Source: Mactra quadrangularis (taxonomy: Eukaryota > Mollusca > Bivalvia > Venerida > Mactridae). From it: a DNA stretch of 64,000 nucleotides. Shown piece by piece: positions 12,231 through 22,045 of the stretch (the stretch's first letter is position 1; every line of letters begins with the position of its first letter). The notes beneath the pieces are model-generated. The model ran no database searches. It saw only the letters and a program-made list of their open reading frames with translations, and was not told the DNA's origin. The stretch covers positions 29,581,866-29,645,865 of the forward strand of contig CM046298.1 in assembly GCA_025267735.1 (NCBI GenBank). Direction: 5' to 3'. Made by a program: the position numbers and the translations under genes.

Positions 12231-12262
12231 TCCCTTATATACCCCATTTGATTATGACGTCA
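12231..12262 (-). promoter_or_regulatory. TATA box plus CRE, promoter of the 12-kb gene
   Basis: On the minus strand a TATATAAG box (12234-12241) is preceded 13 bp upstream by a perfect palindromic cAMP response element TGACGTCA (12255-12262). Transcription would be expected to start near 12205, giving a 5' UTR of about 100 nt to the ATG at 12108. A CRE close to a strong TATA box is typical of inducible genes; that regulation is inferred. Confidence 0.6.
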
Positions 12263-12486
12263 CTCGTTAGTTTCCGTCGGCCAACCAAATACAAGAATCG
12301 TTGCCGGTCAGAATTATTTTCATATAAGGGGTTCTTTTTTTATTAAATTATATTCCAATGTACAAGCCTTACAATGTCTAACTCTTAATCGAAACTAATT
12401 TGATGGATTAGTTTGACATAAAAGTTAAAAAAATAAGATTCACAATTGTAAATATAGCTACGTTTTGACTAATATCAATCACAGTA

Positions 12487-12570
12487 ATTCGCCTCAATGG
12501 CGCAGTGGCCAAGACTGAAGGTACATTTTTTTCGAAAGAGCACGGAGCTAGTTCGATCCCCACTAACGCC
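12487..12570 (+). repeat. tRNA-like sequence (SINE head)
   Basis: An A-box-like TGGCGCAGTGGCCAAG is followed about 45 nt later by a B-box AGTTCGATCCCC, and the segment ends in a T-rich tail. The acceptor ends do not pair, so a tRNA-derived repeat is more likely than a tRNA gene. Confidence 0.5.
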
Positions 12571-12599
12571 GGTTTTTTTTTTAATTTTAAATTTCGAAA

Positions 12600-13110
12600 C
12601 AATTCGCCGGAGAACTACTGAAAGACGAAAAATAACTGTTGAAAGTCAATTTAAATAACTCACCAAAATTAATAACGTTGATTATTTAATTAAATATATA
12701 TCCGAGCGTTTGTTAAATCCGTCTCCGAGCAAGGTAAAACTGTAACTGCGATGAAACTCTTTTTTCTATGACACACTAAACTCACATATTGACATCATGC
12801 CAACCGGAAAACTACACATTAAGCACCGCCCACATCAGCAAAAATCGAAACCATGCCTCAGTTATTTGCCAATCAAAACTCATTAAATACCTTGTTAATT
12901 TCATATGACACGTGTCAACTGCCATGTATTGTACATTCTCGAAGTTCTGTTCCAACTTTTCGAATTGCTTTTGAGAAACTGAATGAAAACTAAAACAAAA
13001 TTAAAATTGCTTTTTGTATATTGTAAACGCTTAAATTTATAGGTCCAAGGCTTCGTCAAAAAGCCATTAATTGCTGATTCAACCAAAAGCGACGGGCATG
13101 GTCACGATCC
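12600..13110. other. Intergenic DNA, no gene seen
   Basis: No spliced exon, repeat or RNA gene recognised. Confidence 0.4.
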
Positions 13111-13117
13111 ATCTTAG

Positions 13118-13634
13118 CAACGCATAGGCGATCCAGGATTTCCAGTTACGGGGGGCGGAACATTCCAGTTTCGGGGGGGGGGCGGAAAATTAGCAAGCAG
13201 ACTGGGGTCTAGGGGCCGTATTCAAGGGCACACTATGGGTCCTTAGACAAAGCCTAAGGAATGCTGCGAGCTCGAAAGCTCAGTTCAATGGGATTCAGGC
13301 GCATTTACAGAACCTAAAATTTCCTTTCCCAGGGTATACGATAAAACATCTACATACATGTATATATCATATAATGTTCACAGCCATTGGATCATGATTA
13401 AATCTTACAAATACTTAGAAGGAATCGTCCTTGAATTAGTGTACTTTATGTCATTGTATTAGTGTAGTTCCAGTCTTTTTATTAATAATTGTATTGCACG
13501 CGTAGCGTAGCGAAAATTTTTAACATTTGTATGTTTTCCTGTAAATATCATGTTTCATGATAGAAGAAAAAACCTATTTAGGGGGGGGGGGAGGCTGCGT
13601 ACGCCCGGGCCGCCCTTCCTGGATCCGCCTATGC
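13118..13634. mobile_element. hAT-like MITE with CATAGGCGGATCCAGGA ends
   Basis: The left end CATAGGCGATCCAGGATTTCC and the reverse complement of the right end (CATAGGCGGATCCAGGAAGGG) match. G-runs follow just inside both ends. GCAACG occurs next to each end and may be part of an imperfect target duplication. Related GGATCCGCC-type ends occur at 13840-14106, 28842-29096 and 41240, making a local MITE family. No transposase. Confidence 0.6.
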
Positions 13635-13839
13635 AACGTTTTTCTATAAATATATAAAAATTTATGGTGGTCTATGGCTGTGTCCATCGCCAGTGGACAC
13701 TACACTTTCTGTACACCATTGTAGCCCACCAAAATTGAAACAAGCTTAGCAGCCACGATTATTCTGATTTGGAAGAGATTTTCGTCTTCGTCTCTTTTAT
13801 TTATTTAATGGGCGGTTCAAGAATTACTTTCTATGGGGG

Positions 13840-14106
13840 GGGGGTCAGGGGCCGAACTTTTCCACGGGGTCCAAACTTTCGAACCACTATCACATCATAC
13901 ACTTTCTGCAGAATAATGTAACATATTAATAACTCAAACCACATAACCATTAAATCTAAGTTAAGCACCGAGGAAAATTGCTTCATGCTACTTAAAAATT
14001 ACCTTAAGTCAAGAAATACACTTATAGACTGGTACATTTTGGAAAAACTAGAGGGAGGGGTCCGGACCCCCTGACCCCCCCCCCCCCCCGCTAGATCCGC
14101 CGATGT
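13840..14106. mobile_element. Fragment of GGATCCGCC-family MITE
   Basis: Homologous in order to 28842-29096: G-run with TCCGAAC-like text (here GGGGCCGAAC), then ATAATGTAACATATTAATAA, ACATAACCAT.AAATCTA, TTAAGCACCGAG, a ..TACATTTT block, GGGTCCGGACCC, and a GATCCGCC end. The interior is otherwise non-coding. Confidence 0.6.
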
Positions 14107-14384
14107 ATTATATTTTGATCGCACATAAAATCAAACTTTTGGTCCAAGACTTTGCCAATAGATTGGATTCTAATCTTGTCCAAACATAGATTTCCGCATG
14201 ACGAACCATTTTATAAGTAAATCACATTAATGGAATAACAATTGCGCAGTTTTTTGTTCCTTTCTTTCAAGAAAAAAAACCGTAACAAACCCAAAATGAC
14301 CCTCATTATATAAAATATTACCTCCTGAAGCATTACGTTGTTGCCCGAGCTGTAAGATTGGGTGTTGGAAGTATGGTCGTAGCT

Positions 14385-14489
14385 GGTTACATTGCATTCT
14401 CGTACCCGGCCAGAGTCTAGTAGGATTCTTAATACTAGCTACTATTGAGACTCCTACTAGACTCTGGGAACGAGAATGGTTACATTGCA
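14385..14489. repeat. Foldback palindrome flanked by a 12-bp direct repeat
   Basis: GGTTACATTGCA occurs at 14385-14396 and again at 14478-14489 in the same orientation. Between them, CATTCTCGT..CCAGAGTCTAGTAGGA and TCCTACTAGACTCTGG..ACGAGAATG are inverted arms around a loop of about 27 bp. This could be a small foldback element or a long-hairpin repeat. Confidence 0.65.
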
Positions 14490-14499
14490 GCATTTAACT

Positions 14500-15630
14500 G
14501 TATAGAAAATGTTATCAGACATTATTGACATTATAAATCAAAGATTAAGACATCGATCGTCATATTATCGAGATCATTAAAATCTTAATAGACCTCTTTC
14601 AGATATATCCCCCAAAATGACTCTAGATCAGGAATGTTTTCGTACAAAGGTATAGACCCAAGAATAAGTAAGAATCTTGAACTACTTTTAGCCATGTTTA
14701 AGCCATCTTTGTTCGTACATGGTTGTGTTGGTATAGATGCTTTTATTTAGATTGAAGCGCAAAAAAACTTTTAAAAAGTCGCATACGTTAAATAAATCTT
14801 TTATCTAGGATCTAGGCGCAAGAACAATTTCAGTTATAAGATTCACTTTGTGACTAAATCATACAATAGCTAAATAAACGTGCTTCACATCGCTTAGATC
14901 TATATGTAGATCTATTTTTCCAAAACGTTTTTGCAGGTTTTGTCATTTAGCAAACAGACAATACCTTCTGTGTTTACACATCAATACCCCATACGGCATG
15001 CAAGCGAGATAACTGCTACAACTGTAAAAAGTAATCTTGAAGCAGAACTTCTTGAGTTATCTCCCTTTTAAATTAGGAAGGTATGAACGTTCTGTAGAAA
15101 AGATACATAGGCCAAACGTGGTTGCATCAATAGAAAACTTTAACAAATTAGAACTAATAAGTTAATTTATCTTGTTATGAGATTTTCCAAGGGATGCTCA
15201 TACCATTTTAGGCCCGTCTATCTTCACATTTACATTATAGATAAAATTGTTCATGAATATTCAGGTTTTCGGGTATACGCCCTTGGTCCGGCATATAGTC
15301 ACACCAAACTGGGATTTATCCATTTATTGGTTTCAACATGGTCAAAAATTGACCATTTTTACCTTAACACGCTAGGGCTATTTCACGATGCTCATATTTC
15401 GTTTCTTATTATATGACAGATATGCACCTTGACAAGGTCATTCCCTTAGTGGTTTTCTTCTAGAAAAAGTCATAATCCCCGATCCTAGTAACCATGGTAA
15501 CGCTAGAGCGATCAAAAAGGGAAATAATGTCATTTTTGCTCTTTTTTACCCAAAATTTGCATTTCATTCAGTTACATTTTCATATACACGTACAATAATT
15601 GACCAGTAAAGGGTTAAGCCGATTTGTAAT
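14500..15630. other. Intergenic DNA, no gene seen
   Basis: No supported exon. A 79-codon plus frame at 15177-15416 lacks splice sites or motifs. Confidence 0.4.
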
Positions 15631-15639
15631 ATTGTTCTT

Positions 15640-15814
15640 ATTGTTGTTATTGTTATCATAATCATTATCATTATTATTATCATCATCATCATCATCATTA
15701 TCAGCAGCAGCAGCAGCAGCAGCATCATCATATTAGCATTAGCACTATCATTATCTCTACTATCATCATCACTATCATCATCACTATCATCATTATTATC
15801 ATCATTATTATTAT

Positions 15815-15845
<31 letters not shown>
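15640..15845. repeat. Compound trinucleotide microsatellite (ATT/ATC/AGC)
   Basis: Runs of (TTA/TCA)n are interrupted by a pure (CAG)n run of about seven units near 15702 and by ACTATCATC repeats. The long minus frame across it is poly-Asn/Asp and poly-Leu/Met from the repeat, not a gene. Confidence 0.9.
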
Positions 15846-15846
<1 letters not shown>

Positions 15847-15989
15847 TGCATAATTAAGAAGAATAAAAATCATAACCTGAAAATCAATAATTTTATGAAA
15901 CTAAGAATTTGTGATCAATAAAGTGCTCATAGTAGTTTAAATCGACAACAACAATTAAATAGTGCATTTTCAACTGTAAAAAAATAGTG

Positions 15990-16485
15990 AATGAGAGATA
16001 ATGGATTTTTGGTAGAACGGCTGCCAAATGTTCGATGGGGAATCATGCCAATGCCTCCGAAAATCCATGATTGCAAGGTGCAAAGTTGGATTCTAAACCA
16101 AGGCTCCTACCTGAACAACCAACAGCATCAGTGCCCGCGCGTCCCTCAAACATACATTATATAATAGTGATAAAGTAAAAGTGATAAATTTATGATTATA
16201 TTATGAGAAAAGGCAGTCATCGACCAATAGAGAATCCAGCCAGATGCCTTGAAAAATCCATGATTGCAAGGTGCAAACTGCAAAATAGGATTCTAAGCCA
16301 AGGATCCCTCTGGAACATCCATCAGATAGCGTTAGCGTCTAATTGGTAAGATTCGGTATTAATCTTAAAGGTAATGAGTATATAATCTGTGGAAAGGCAA
16401 CCCCTAGCCAATGGGGAATCTGGCTAGATGCCCTAGAAAATCCATAATTGCAAGGTTCAAAGTCGGATTGAAATCACCACAAAAA
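15990..16485. repeat. Three diverged tandem units of about 185 bp
   Basis: The core AAAATCCATGATTGCAAGGT followed by GCAAA..GGATTCTAA.CCAAGG recurs at about 16060, 16253 and 16437 (the last as AAAATCCATAATTGCAAGGT). Each is preceded by a GGGGAATC/AGAGAATC..GCCAGATGCC-like block. Spacing is 185-195 bp. Diverged and non-coding. Confidence 0.7.
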
Positions 16486-16559
16486 TATTACTCTCTTACC
16501 TAATGAGGCTGTAATCAGCATTGAAAAGGCCAGATAGATCGATGGTTTAGTATAATTAA

Positions 16560-17150
16560 AGATTCACCGTAAAAACGTTTGATATATAGTTTTCGCTAAT
16601 TCCACAGTAACACACTTGTTCTATCTGTAGTAAAGTAAAGTACTAAGCTGCTTTCATATTACATATACGGATAGTTACTATGTATGCTATTAAAATCTGA
16701 AGAAAAATGCGAGTTTTTTCATTTTGCGAGTTCAAGTTTATTGTTAACTTCGATATACTATATTTATTACTTATGTGTACATCATAGTTGATGTCTGTCA
16801 TTTATTGTACATTTATGTCGGTATTTTGTTGCACTATGTGTACCAGATTGAAATAATGTTACGAGACGTGATTTGAACTTTGAAATTCAGATTCGTTCTC
16901 AATGGGTCTCTCTGTAAATAAGTAGTATTTTTAAACATAGTACAATGTTTGTACATTCATAAGCAGTATTCTATACAATGACTCAATTATAAGTTTAAGA
17001 TATTTAAGAAATACAGCTTTAGAAATCCAAAATGTATACCGTAATTATGACATACATGTAGTTCTGTAATAATGCACTGACAAAGAAGTCACGTGACATT
17101 TTAACGTTTATCCTTGATCATACCGCAACCACTCTGGACGCTCATGAATG
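16560..17150. other. Intergenic DNA, no gene seen
   Basis: AT-rich, with no exon or repeat family recognised. Confidence 0.4.
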
Positions 17151-17172
17151 ATTCTGTAAACCTTCCACATTT

Positions 17173-17232
17173 ATTCCTGAAACCTTCCACACACTGTCCT
17201 GATTGAAGGACAGTGTGTGGAAGCCTTCAGGA
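17173..17232. repeat. Long hairpin (inverted repeat)
   Basis: CTTCCACACACTGTCCT and AGGACAGTGTGTGGAAG form a perfect 17-bp stem around a short loop. A weaker outer stem, TTCCTGAA/TTCAGGAA, encloses it. Confidence 0.75.
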
Positions 17233-17419
17233 ATGTCTTCGGAATAGTCAGGACATCCTGATGATGTCCTGACGACAACCTGGACTAGATGCCGAAGGTG
17301 TCACGAAATTTATTTCCGCGTCTAATTTTTGCTCTCGATCAAGATTTTGACGCGGACAAATTTATCGACCCTGAAGACGCCGAAACGTGCGGAAGTGTGT
17401 AGGACATATTTTAGCAGCT

Positions 17420-17655
17420 AATATGATCATGCGGAAGTCTTGCTGAATGTTAAATTCAGATTCCGCGTGTTGTCGGCATCTTGTCTTAACCTAAGTGGAC
17501 GCCAGGTCTTAGTAAAATTAGTAAACAGTAAGAGGCTAAGTGTTTCGAGCGCTCTTGTATACAAGCGATTTTATGATGGTCGAGTTGGAACCACAGACGA
17601 TTTAGGTTCAGGAAGACCAAGTATTCTCACTGAAAACTTCCGTTCCGCTAGCTGA
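17420..17655 (+). pseudogene. Mariner-type transposase N-terminal relic
   Basis: The frame contains SSALVYKRFYDGRVGTTDDL then GSGRPSI. This corresponds to the end of the mariner/Mos1 helix-turn-helix domain and the conserved W/Y..F..G...D...GRPS linker of that family. The preceding residues and the whole DDD catalytic part are absent, and a SINE-like repeat follows directly. It is a truncated relic; its ends could not be found. Confidence 0.6.
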
Positions 17656-17910
17656 ATCTGTAGTGCACAAGTCTACAGATCGAGGGGTCGAGGGTTCGAT
17701 TCCCGGACGGGGATTTCGTGTAGCTTGGTCATGAAATAATTTCTACGGCCATTCTCCCACCTACCACTGATTCTAAATCATGTAGGATAGTAGTAAGTCA
17801 CTGACGGAAATATGCGCCTAGGAACAGGTTAACAGCTAAATCAAGAGATTTAGCCTTTCAAGGATCAGTGAGTAGGCGGACTGTCCGCTACTGTCGCTAC
17901 GGCGTTAAAA
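17656..17910 (+). repeat. SINE family II copy
   Basis: tRNA-like remnants (GTGCACAAGTCTACAGATCG, then B-box GGGTTCGATTCCC) are followed by the family core AATAATTTCTACGGCCATTC, CTACCACTGATTCTAAATCA, AGTCACTGACGG, GTTAACAGCTAAATC and GAGTAGG. Other copies are at 18566, 30890 (minus), 51649 and 60890. Confidence 0.75.
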
Positions 17911-18565
17911 CAAAACCCAACCAACCAATTGAACACATACCAGTATGCCAGTGACTGACACTAGTTCTACATGTTAGCAACGGAAGTAGAACAAGAGCTG
18001 TCACAGTAAGTGACAAATACCCCCGAAGAATGCTGGATACTGCACTTTTTGCATGTTGTATTGTATATTATGTCTTATTGCATTGGTTAACAATGATGGC
18101 AATTTGCATTAAATTCCATTATTTTGACCACCTATGTGTGGCCAGGCCCAGAGTGATATCAAAACGGCAATTGCGTAAAACAAACCACATCATCATTGTC
18201 AACATTTGTGCCAAGTTATTCTAAAATCCATGAACATAAAGTTAGCAGACTCAGCAGACACAGCGGAAGGAACGATCCTTCTGCCGTCTCTGGTGACAGA
18301 AGGATTAAACTACAGCAGAAGGATCAATCTTTATGTTGGGTTGTTGGCAGAAGGATTGGGTTATAACAGAAGGATAAATCCTTCTGCTGGGTCTGTTTGA
18401 AAAAAAGAAAACATTAACGGAAAGATAAATAAATAAAAGTACTGAAAGTACTGTAGGAAGGAATTTTTGAACGATTTTAGGAGTTCATAGTTACTATTGC
18501 GATATCCATCATCATCTCTTTATCATTCATAATCAAATGTGTTTCATATTTTATTTTACATGCAC

Positions 18566-18800
18566 ATTATTCTACTGATCGAGAAGTTGTAGGTTCGATT
18601 CACGGGTAGGGCATACTTTCGTGGAGCTAGGTCATAAAATAATTTCTACGGTCATTCTCCCTCCTACCACTGATTCTAAATCATTTTAATATGGCAGTGT
18701 TCAGTCACTGAATTGCATCTAGAGGTAATCCAGAGATTGAGTCTTTCAGGAACAGTGATAGGTGGATTGCTAGTCACGATGTAACCTAAACAATGTGTTG
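18566..18800 (+). repeat. SINE family II copy (5'-truncated)
   Basis: B-box-like GTAGGTTCGATTCACGGG, then AATAATTTCTACGGTCATTC, CTACCACTGATTCTAAATCA, CAGTCACTGA and AACAGTGATAGGTGG. It lies inside the MULE-like element. Confidence 0.75.
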
Positions 18801-19024
18801 CCTTTGAGTTAAGGCCACAACAAATTGATCACATGTTTTATGTATTTTGTTCCAAAGAATGGAGCTAAAGAACAAAAAAGATCTTTTTCCATTTTTGAAT
18901 TTTGAGAAGCGAGCATAAGCGAAGAATAAATTTGTGCGGTTTTTGAGACATTTATTTACCATAAGTTAAAAAGAGCAGAAAAAGTATGGACTTTCTTATA
19001 TAACATATAACCATATATCTATAG

Positions 19025-19400
19025 ATATATATAGATGAAAATTCAATTGAATTTAAGACTAGTTAGAAGTAGTGTAAAAGAGGTTTACACCTTCATGAGT
19101 TCATATGTAAAAGATAACTTCATTTGTCTTTGGTATTACTTTTATTAATACTAGATAACTAGGAAGCACAGATTACCAGTTAACAGAACCACACTAATCT
19201 TATAATGGACCAGCCCGGTTAACTTTTTGTGTACACAATGTAATTATATTTTGGTAAATTATGCTAATGTCTAATAATACCACAAGAATTAAATCTGATT
19301 AAATCCTGGTATGTTATTTTGGGACATCAAAATTGTAGGAATGTAAAATTTTCTCCCTGTCCTACCTGCTCTCTATGAAACAATCTTCATAATTTTACAC
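19025..19400 (+). repeat. Dispersed repeat shared with 6840-7690
   Basis: Same block order as 6840-7690: TTCAATTGAATTTAA, TTTGTCTTTGGTATTACTTT, AATGGACCAGCCC, AAATTATGCTAATGTCTAA, TTCTCCCTGTCCTACCTG. Shorter by internal deletions. Confidence 0.55.
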
Positions 19401-19851
19401 TACAAAGACACGTATGACGTCACACATCAAGATAAGGTGTGTAGAGAAAGAGTAAATGTTCAGTTTACGGTCTAAGACAGAAAAAAAATCCCTTCCAAAA
19501 AGAATCGTTCCTTCTGCTGTGTATGCCGAGTCTGCCAACTTTATGTTCATCTAAAATCCCTAAAACCATTGTCAAAATTTGTGCCTAGTTATTTTAGAAT
19601 CCTCCAATACTTAATAGAGTTATAGCTCAGAGAAACCACATTTTGGCCATGTTTTTCGAGCCCACTTGCGTTGAGCTCGACATAGCCGTCACTTTGTTCG
19701 GTGTTTGTGTGTGCGTCCTCCCGTCCATTCGGATATGGTTTGTCTGTGGGATAACTCGAAAGTATATCGACCGAATGTAGTATAAACTGGCGCAAGTATT
19801 AGCTTGGTAAGACAGAGTGTTGCATGGAAAAAGTGTTGATATTTGGTTGTA

Positions 19852-20140
19852 TTTATTTATTGGAGTTAATTTATTTATTGGAGTCAACACAATTTAGGTC
19901 ATTTCACGGCGTCCAGCGCACCTAACCTAGCTTTCCAGGACCATTGTCTATAACCAGTACTCACCTACCCTTCCACAAGGCCGGAAACTTCTCCATATCA
20001 TCTAATCAATGGAGGAAAATCGACATTACTGTCAAATTTTCATGGAAGGGTATAACCTCCCCGGGTGGGATTCGAACCCGCAGCCCCTCGGGCACGAGAT
20101 TCCAAATCCCGGTGCGCTACCAACTGCGCTAACAACCCGA
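19852..20140 (-). repeat. SINE family I copy
   Basis: On the minus strand: a tRNA-like head (TAGCGCAGTTGGTAGCGC and B-box GGGTTCGAATCCCACC), a conserved body (GTCGATTTTCCTCCATTGAT, GGAGAAGTTTCCGGCCTTGT, GGAAGGGTAGGTGAGTACTG), and a tail with TTATTTATTGGAG units, duplicated here. Other copies are at 39700, 40810, 51150 (diverged) and 59457. Confidence 0.85.
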
Positions 20141-20280
20141 TCCAAACTAAAGAAAATTATAAATAAATGTCTTCTAACTATGAACTAACATAAAATACAT
20201 GAAAAAATGAAATTCTATGACCAACAACATCAATTTCATAGAACACTTTGACGACAGGTTACATGCATATCAACCCTTAC

Positions 20281-20471
20281 ATGAAATGATTGTTTAAGAA
20301 TAAATTCAATAAATACGGCAGCTATACTTGAGAATATATTCATTATTACCATAGCAACTAGACCATACCATGTTATAAATACATGTCCTATATCATCTTC
20401 ACTACCTAAACCTCCATAACTAATCATAGAATAAATTGTAATGTAGTTATTAGTAATAGAATTAACTATTT
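20281..20471 (-). CDS. Isolated exon, cation-channel pore/S6-like (possible two-pore channel)
   Basis: A 191-nt open segment bounded on the minus strand by acceptor TCTATTGACAG and donor TTTCAT|GTAAGG. It reads 63 full codons. The N-terminal part contains VNSITNNYITIYSMIS, resembling a pore-loop NN(W/Y) motif. A strongly hydrophobic segment of about 25 residues with HVFITWYGLVAMVIMNIF then EFILKQ could be an S6-type helix. The best match I can recall is the second-repeat pore and S6 of two-pore channels (VNNW..., then Y-F-..-Y-..-MV-M-I). That is inference from a weak pattern. No neighbouring exons of the same gene were identified. Confidence 0.4.
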
Positions 20472-21019
20472 CTGTCAATAGACATAATTCTTAACTCCCA
20501 AGTTATCAGTGTGGGGAATCACCTGACCTATCCTATATGGTTCCTAACACGACAAAAATGAGGACCGAATCAACAAATTAAATGGAAAAAAACCAAGGTA
20601 AATGACATTTATACTTAACAGATTTTTATCAGACCAAGTGTAGTCTAAGCCGTACAAAATTCTCTTTATAGGGGTAGTTCTGCCAACCCCACAATGGTTC
20701 TAGTTTTCTAGGTTACCCCGAGGGTTTGAACAAGTCGAGAAATTTTTGGAAGAACCTCGAGGTAATCTAGGAAGTTAATTACATATACAGCAGACAGTGA
20801 GGTTGATACCTCAAAATGTGAAATTAACAATAATCATTTCCAAATCTTTAAGTAGCAGAATGAGCGACTGAATTTCAAAGTTTTGTGAACATTACATGAG
20901 ACTGTGCTTGTGCAAATTAAGGGGGACAGTTTCTACTTCAATTAATATAATCTGAAATACATGTCAACAAGCAGACGATATATTGTTTGTGCAATTGGAC
21001 TATGTCTTATCCAGTTTAT

Positions 21020-21448
21020 TAGGGCTGCGGCGAGTATTCGAGTACTCGGATTTTCGCGATCCCGAACAGAAAATCGAGTACGAATATTCGTCATGTCCGA
21101 AATCGTCGGATCGCGATCTATTTTTTTGGAAAAAAAATGAAAGAACATTTTCAGCTTAATTACAACTGTAAACGACTCGCACTTCTAATGTAGACTTACA
21201 TTTATGTAGGGACCGAACAATCTTGTGTCAAAATTAGACTGATACACTTTTAAACAAAAATGTTATCACTGAAAATGGACTGCATGGTTTTCCTTATAGT
21301 AAAACCCCCTGTAATTCTTTACTAACTCTTTTTTCACATGAATTCTGTACTTTTTTAATAACGAGTAATTAGTGGTTCGATTCAAAATCGCTACACGTGA
21401 ATCGTGGTTCGGATCGGATGGCCACTTGATCAACGATTCACAGCCCTA
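21020..21448. mobile_element. hAT-type MITE with 8-bp TSD
   Basis: The ends TAGGGCTG and CAGCCCTA are inverted. The 8-bp sequence CAGTTTAT is duplicated exactly on both sides (21012-21019 and 21449-21456). An 8-bp duplication with short terminal repeats is the hAT signature. The interior is rich in self-complementary GAGTACTCG/TATTCG and ATCGCGAT motifs and codes for nothing. Confidence 0.8.
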
Positions 21449-21449
21449 C

Positions 21450-22045
21450 AGTTTATGTAAGAGGTGGTACAAGTGTATTGCTTCTATTTGCTACATAATC
21501 CTGTATTATATATTCAATCAAAACCCCATGTACGACAGGGCTATTAGACATAGCGCTTTGATTTCTTACAAAAAGTATAAACGCATATGTAATATATTAT
21601 CTCAGAGACAAAGATATCTAATTCCCTAATTATATCTAATAAATCTACCCAATCGAAAATCTGCATTTGTACCACGTGACCGTCCAATATATTCCCGTAT
21701 TGGATCCAAAATATATATCGTCGTTGCTCCATGAAAACCGCGTTAGTTGGTTTTGGTTAGTTTTCAGGAGGCGAAAAAAACTAAATATTTAAATGATCAA
21801 ATTTCCGATTTTATCCGTTATATGTGCATTGTTTTTTATTTAAATACATCTTTAACTTGTGAAACTGGATTTTTCTGCCACTTCAGTAGTTAAGCTAAAC
21901 GGACTCTTACGCGATTTTGTCATTAATTTTCAAAAAATTGCTAATACGCATTTTTTGAAACACTGTTTATTCCAGATGTTTGTCATTAGTCAATCATGCT
22001 ACTCCATACTGTTCACATGTATATTGTCTGGACAATTCAACAAAT
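21450..22045. other. Intergenic DNA, no gene seen
   Basis: AT-rich; the open frames here have no splice sites or motifs. Confidence 0.4.

Larger units (their letters stand above)
18230..19550. mobile_element. MULE-like non-autonomous element with 9-bp TSD
   Basis: The left end ATGAACATAAAGTTAGCAGA and the reverse complement of the right end (ATGAACATAAAGTTGGCAGA) are inverted repeats. Similarity continues for about 48 bp to GGAACGAT. A perfect 9-bp direct repeat CTAAAATCC abuts both ends (18221-18229 and 19551-19559). Long inverted repeats with a 9-bp duplication are characteristic of Mutator-like elements (family knowledge), so the class is inferred. The 1321-bp interior holds a SINE II copy (18566-18800), part of the GGCCACAACAAATTGATCA MITE (from 18812) and the 6840-7690-type repeat. 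Short GCAGAAGGAT units are reiterated just inside the left end. No transposase. Confidence 0.75.

Noticed and set aside
15564..15851. 95-codon minus frame rich in Asn/Asp and Leu/Met
   Set aside because: Product of the trinucleotide microsatellite.
19944..20132. Frames containing PGGIRTRSPSGTRF (also 39667-39906 and 59544-59750)
   Set aside because: All are antisense translations of SINE family I copies.
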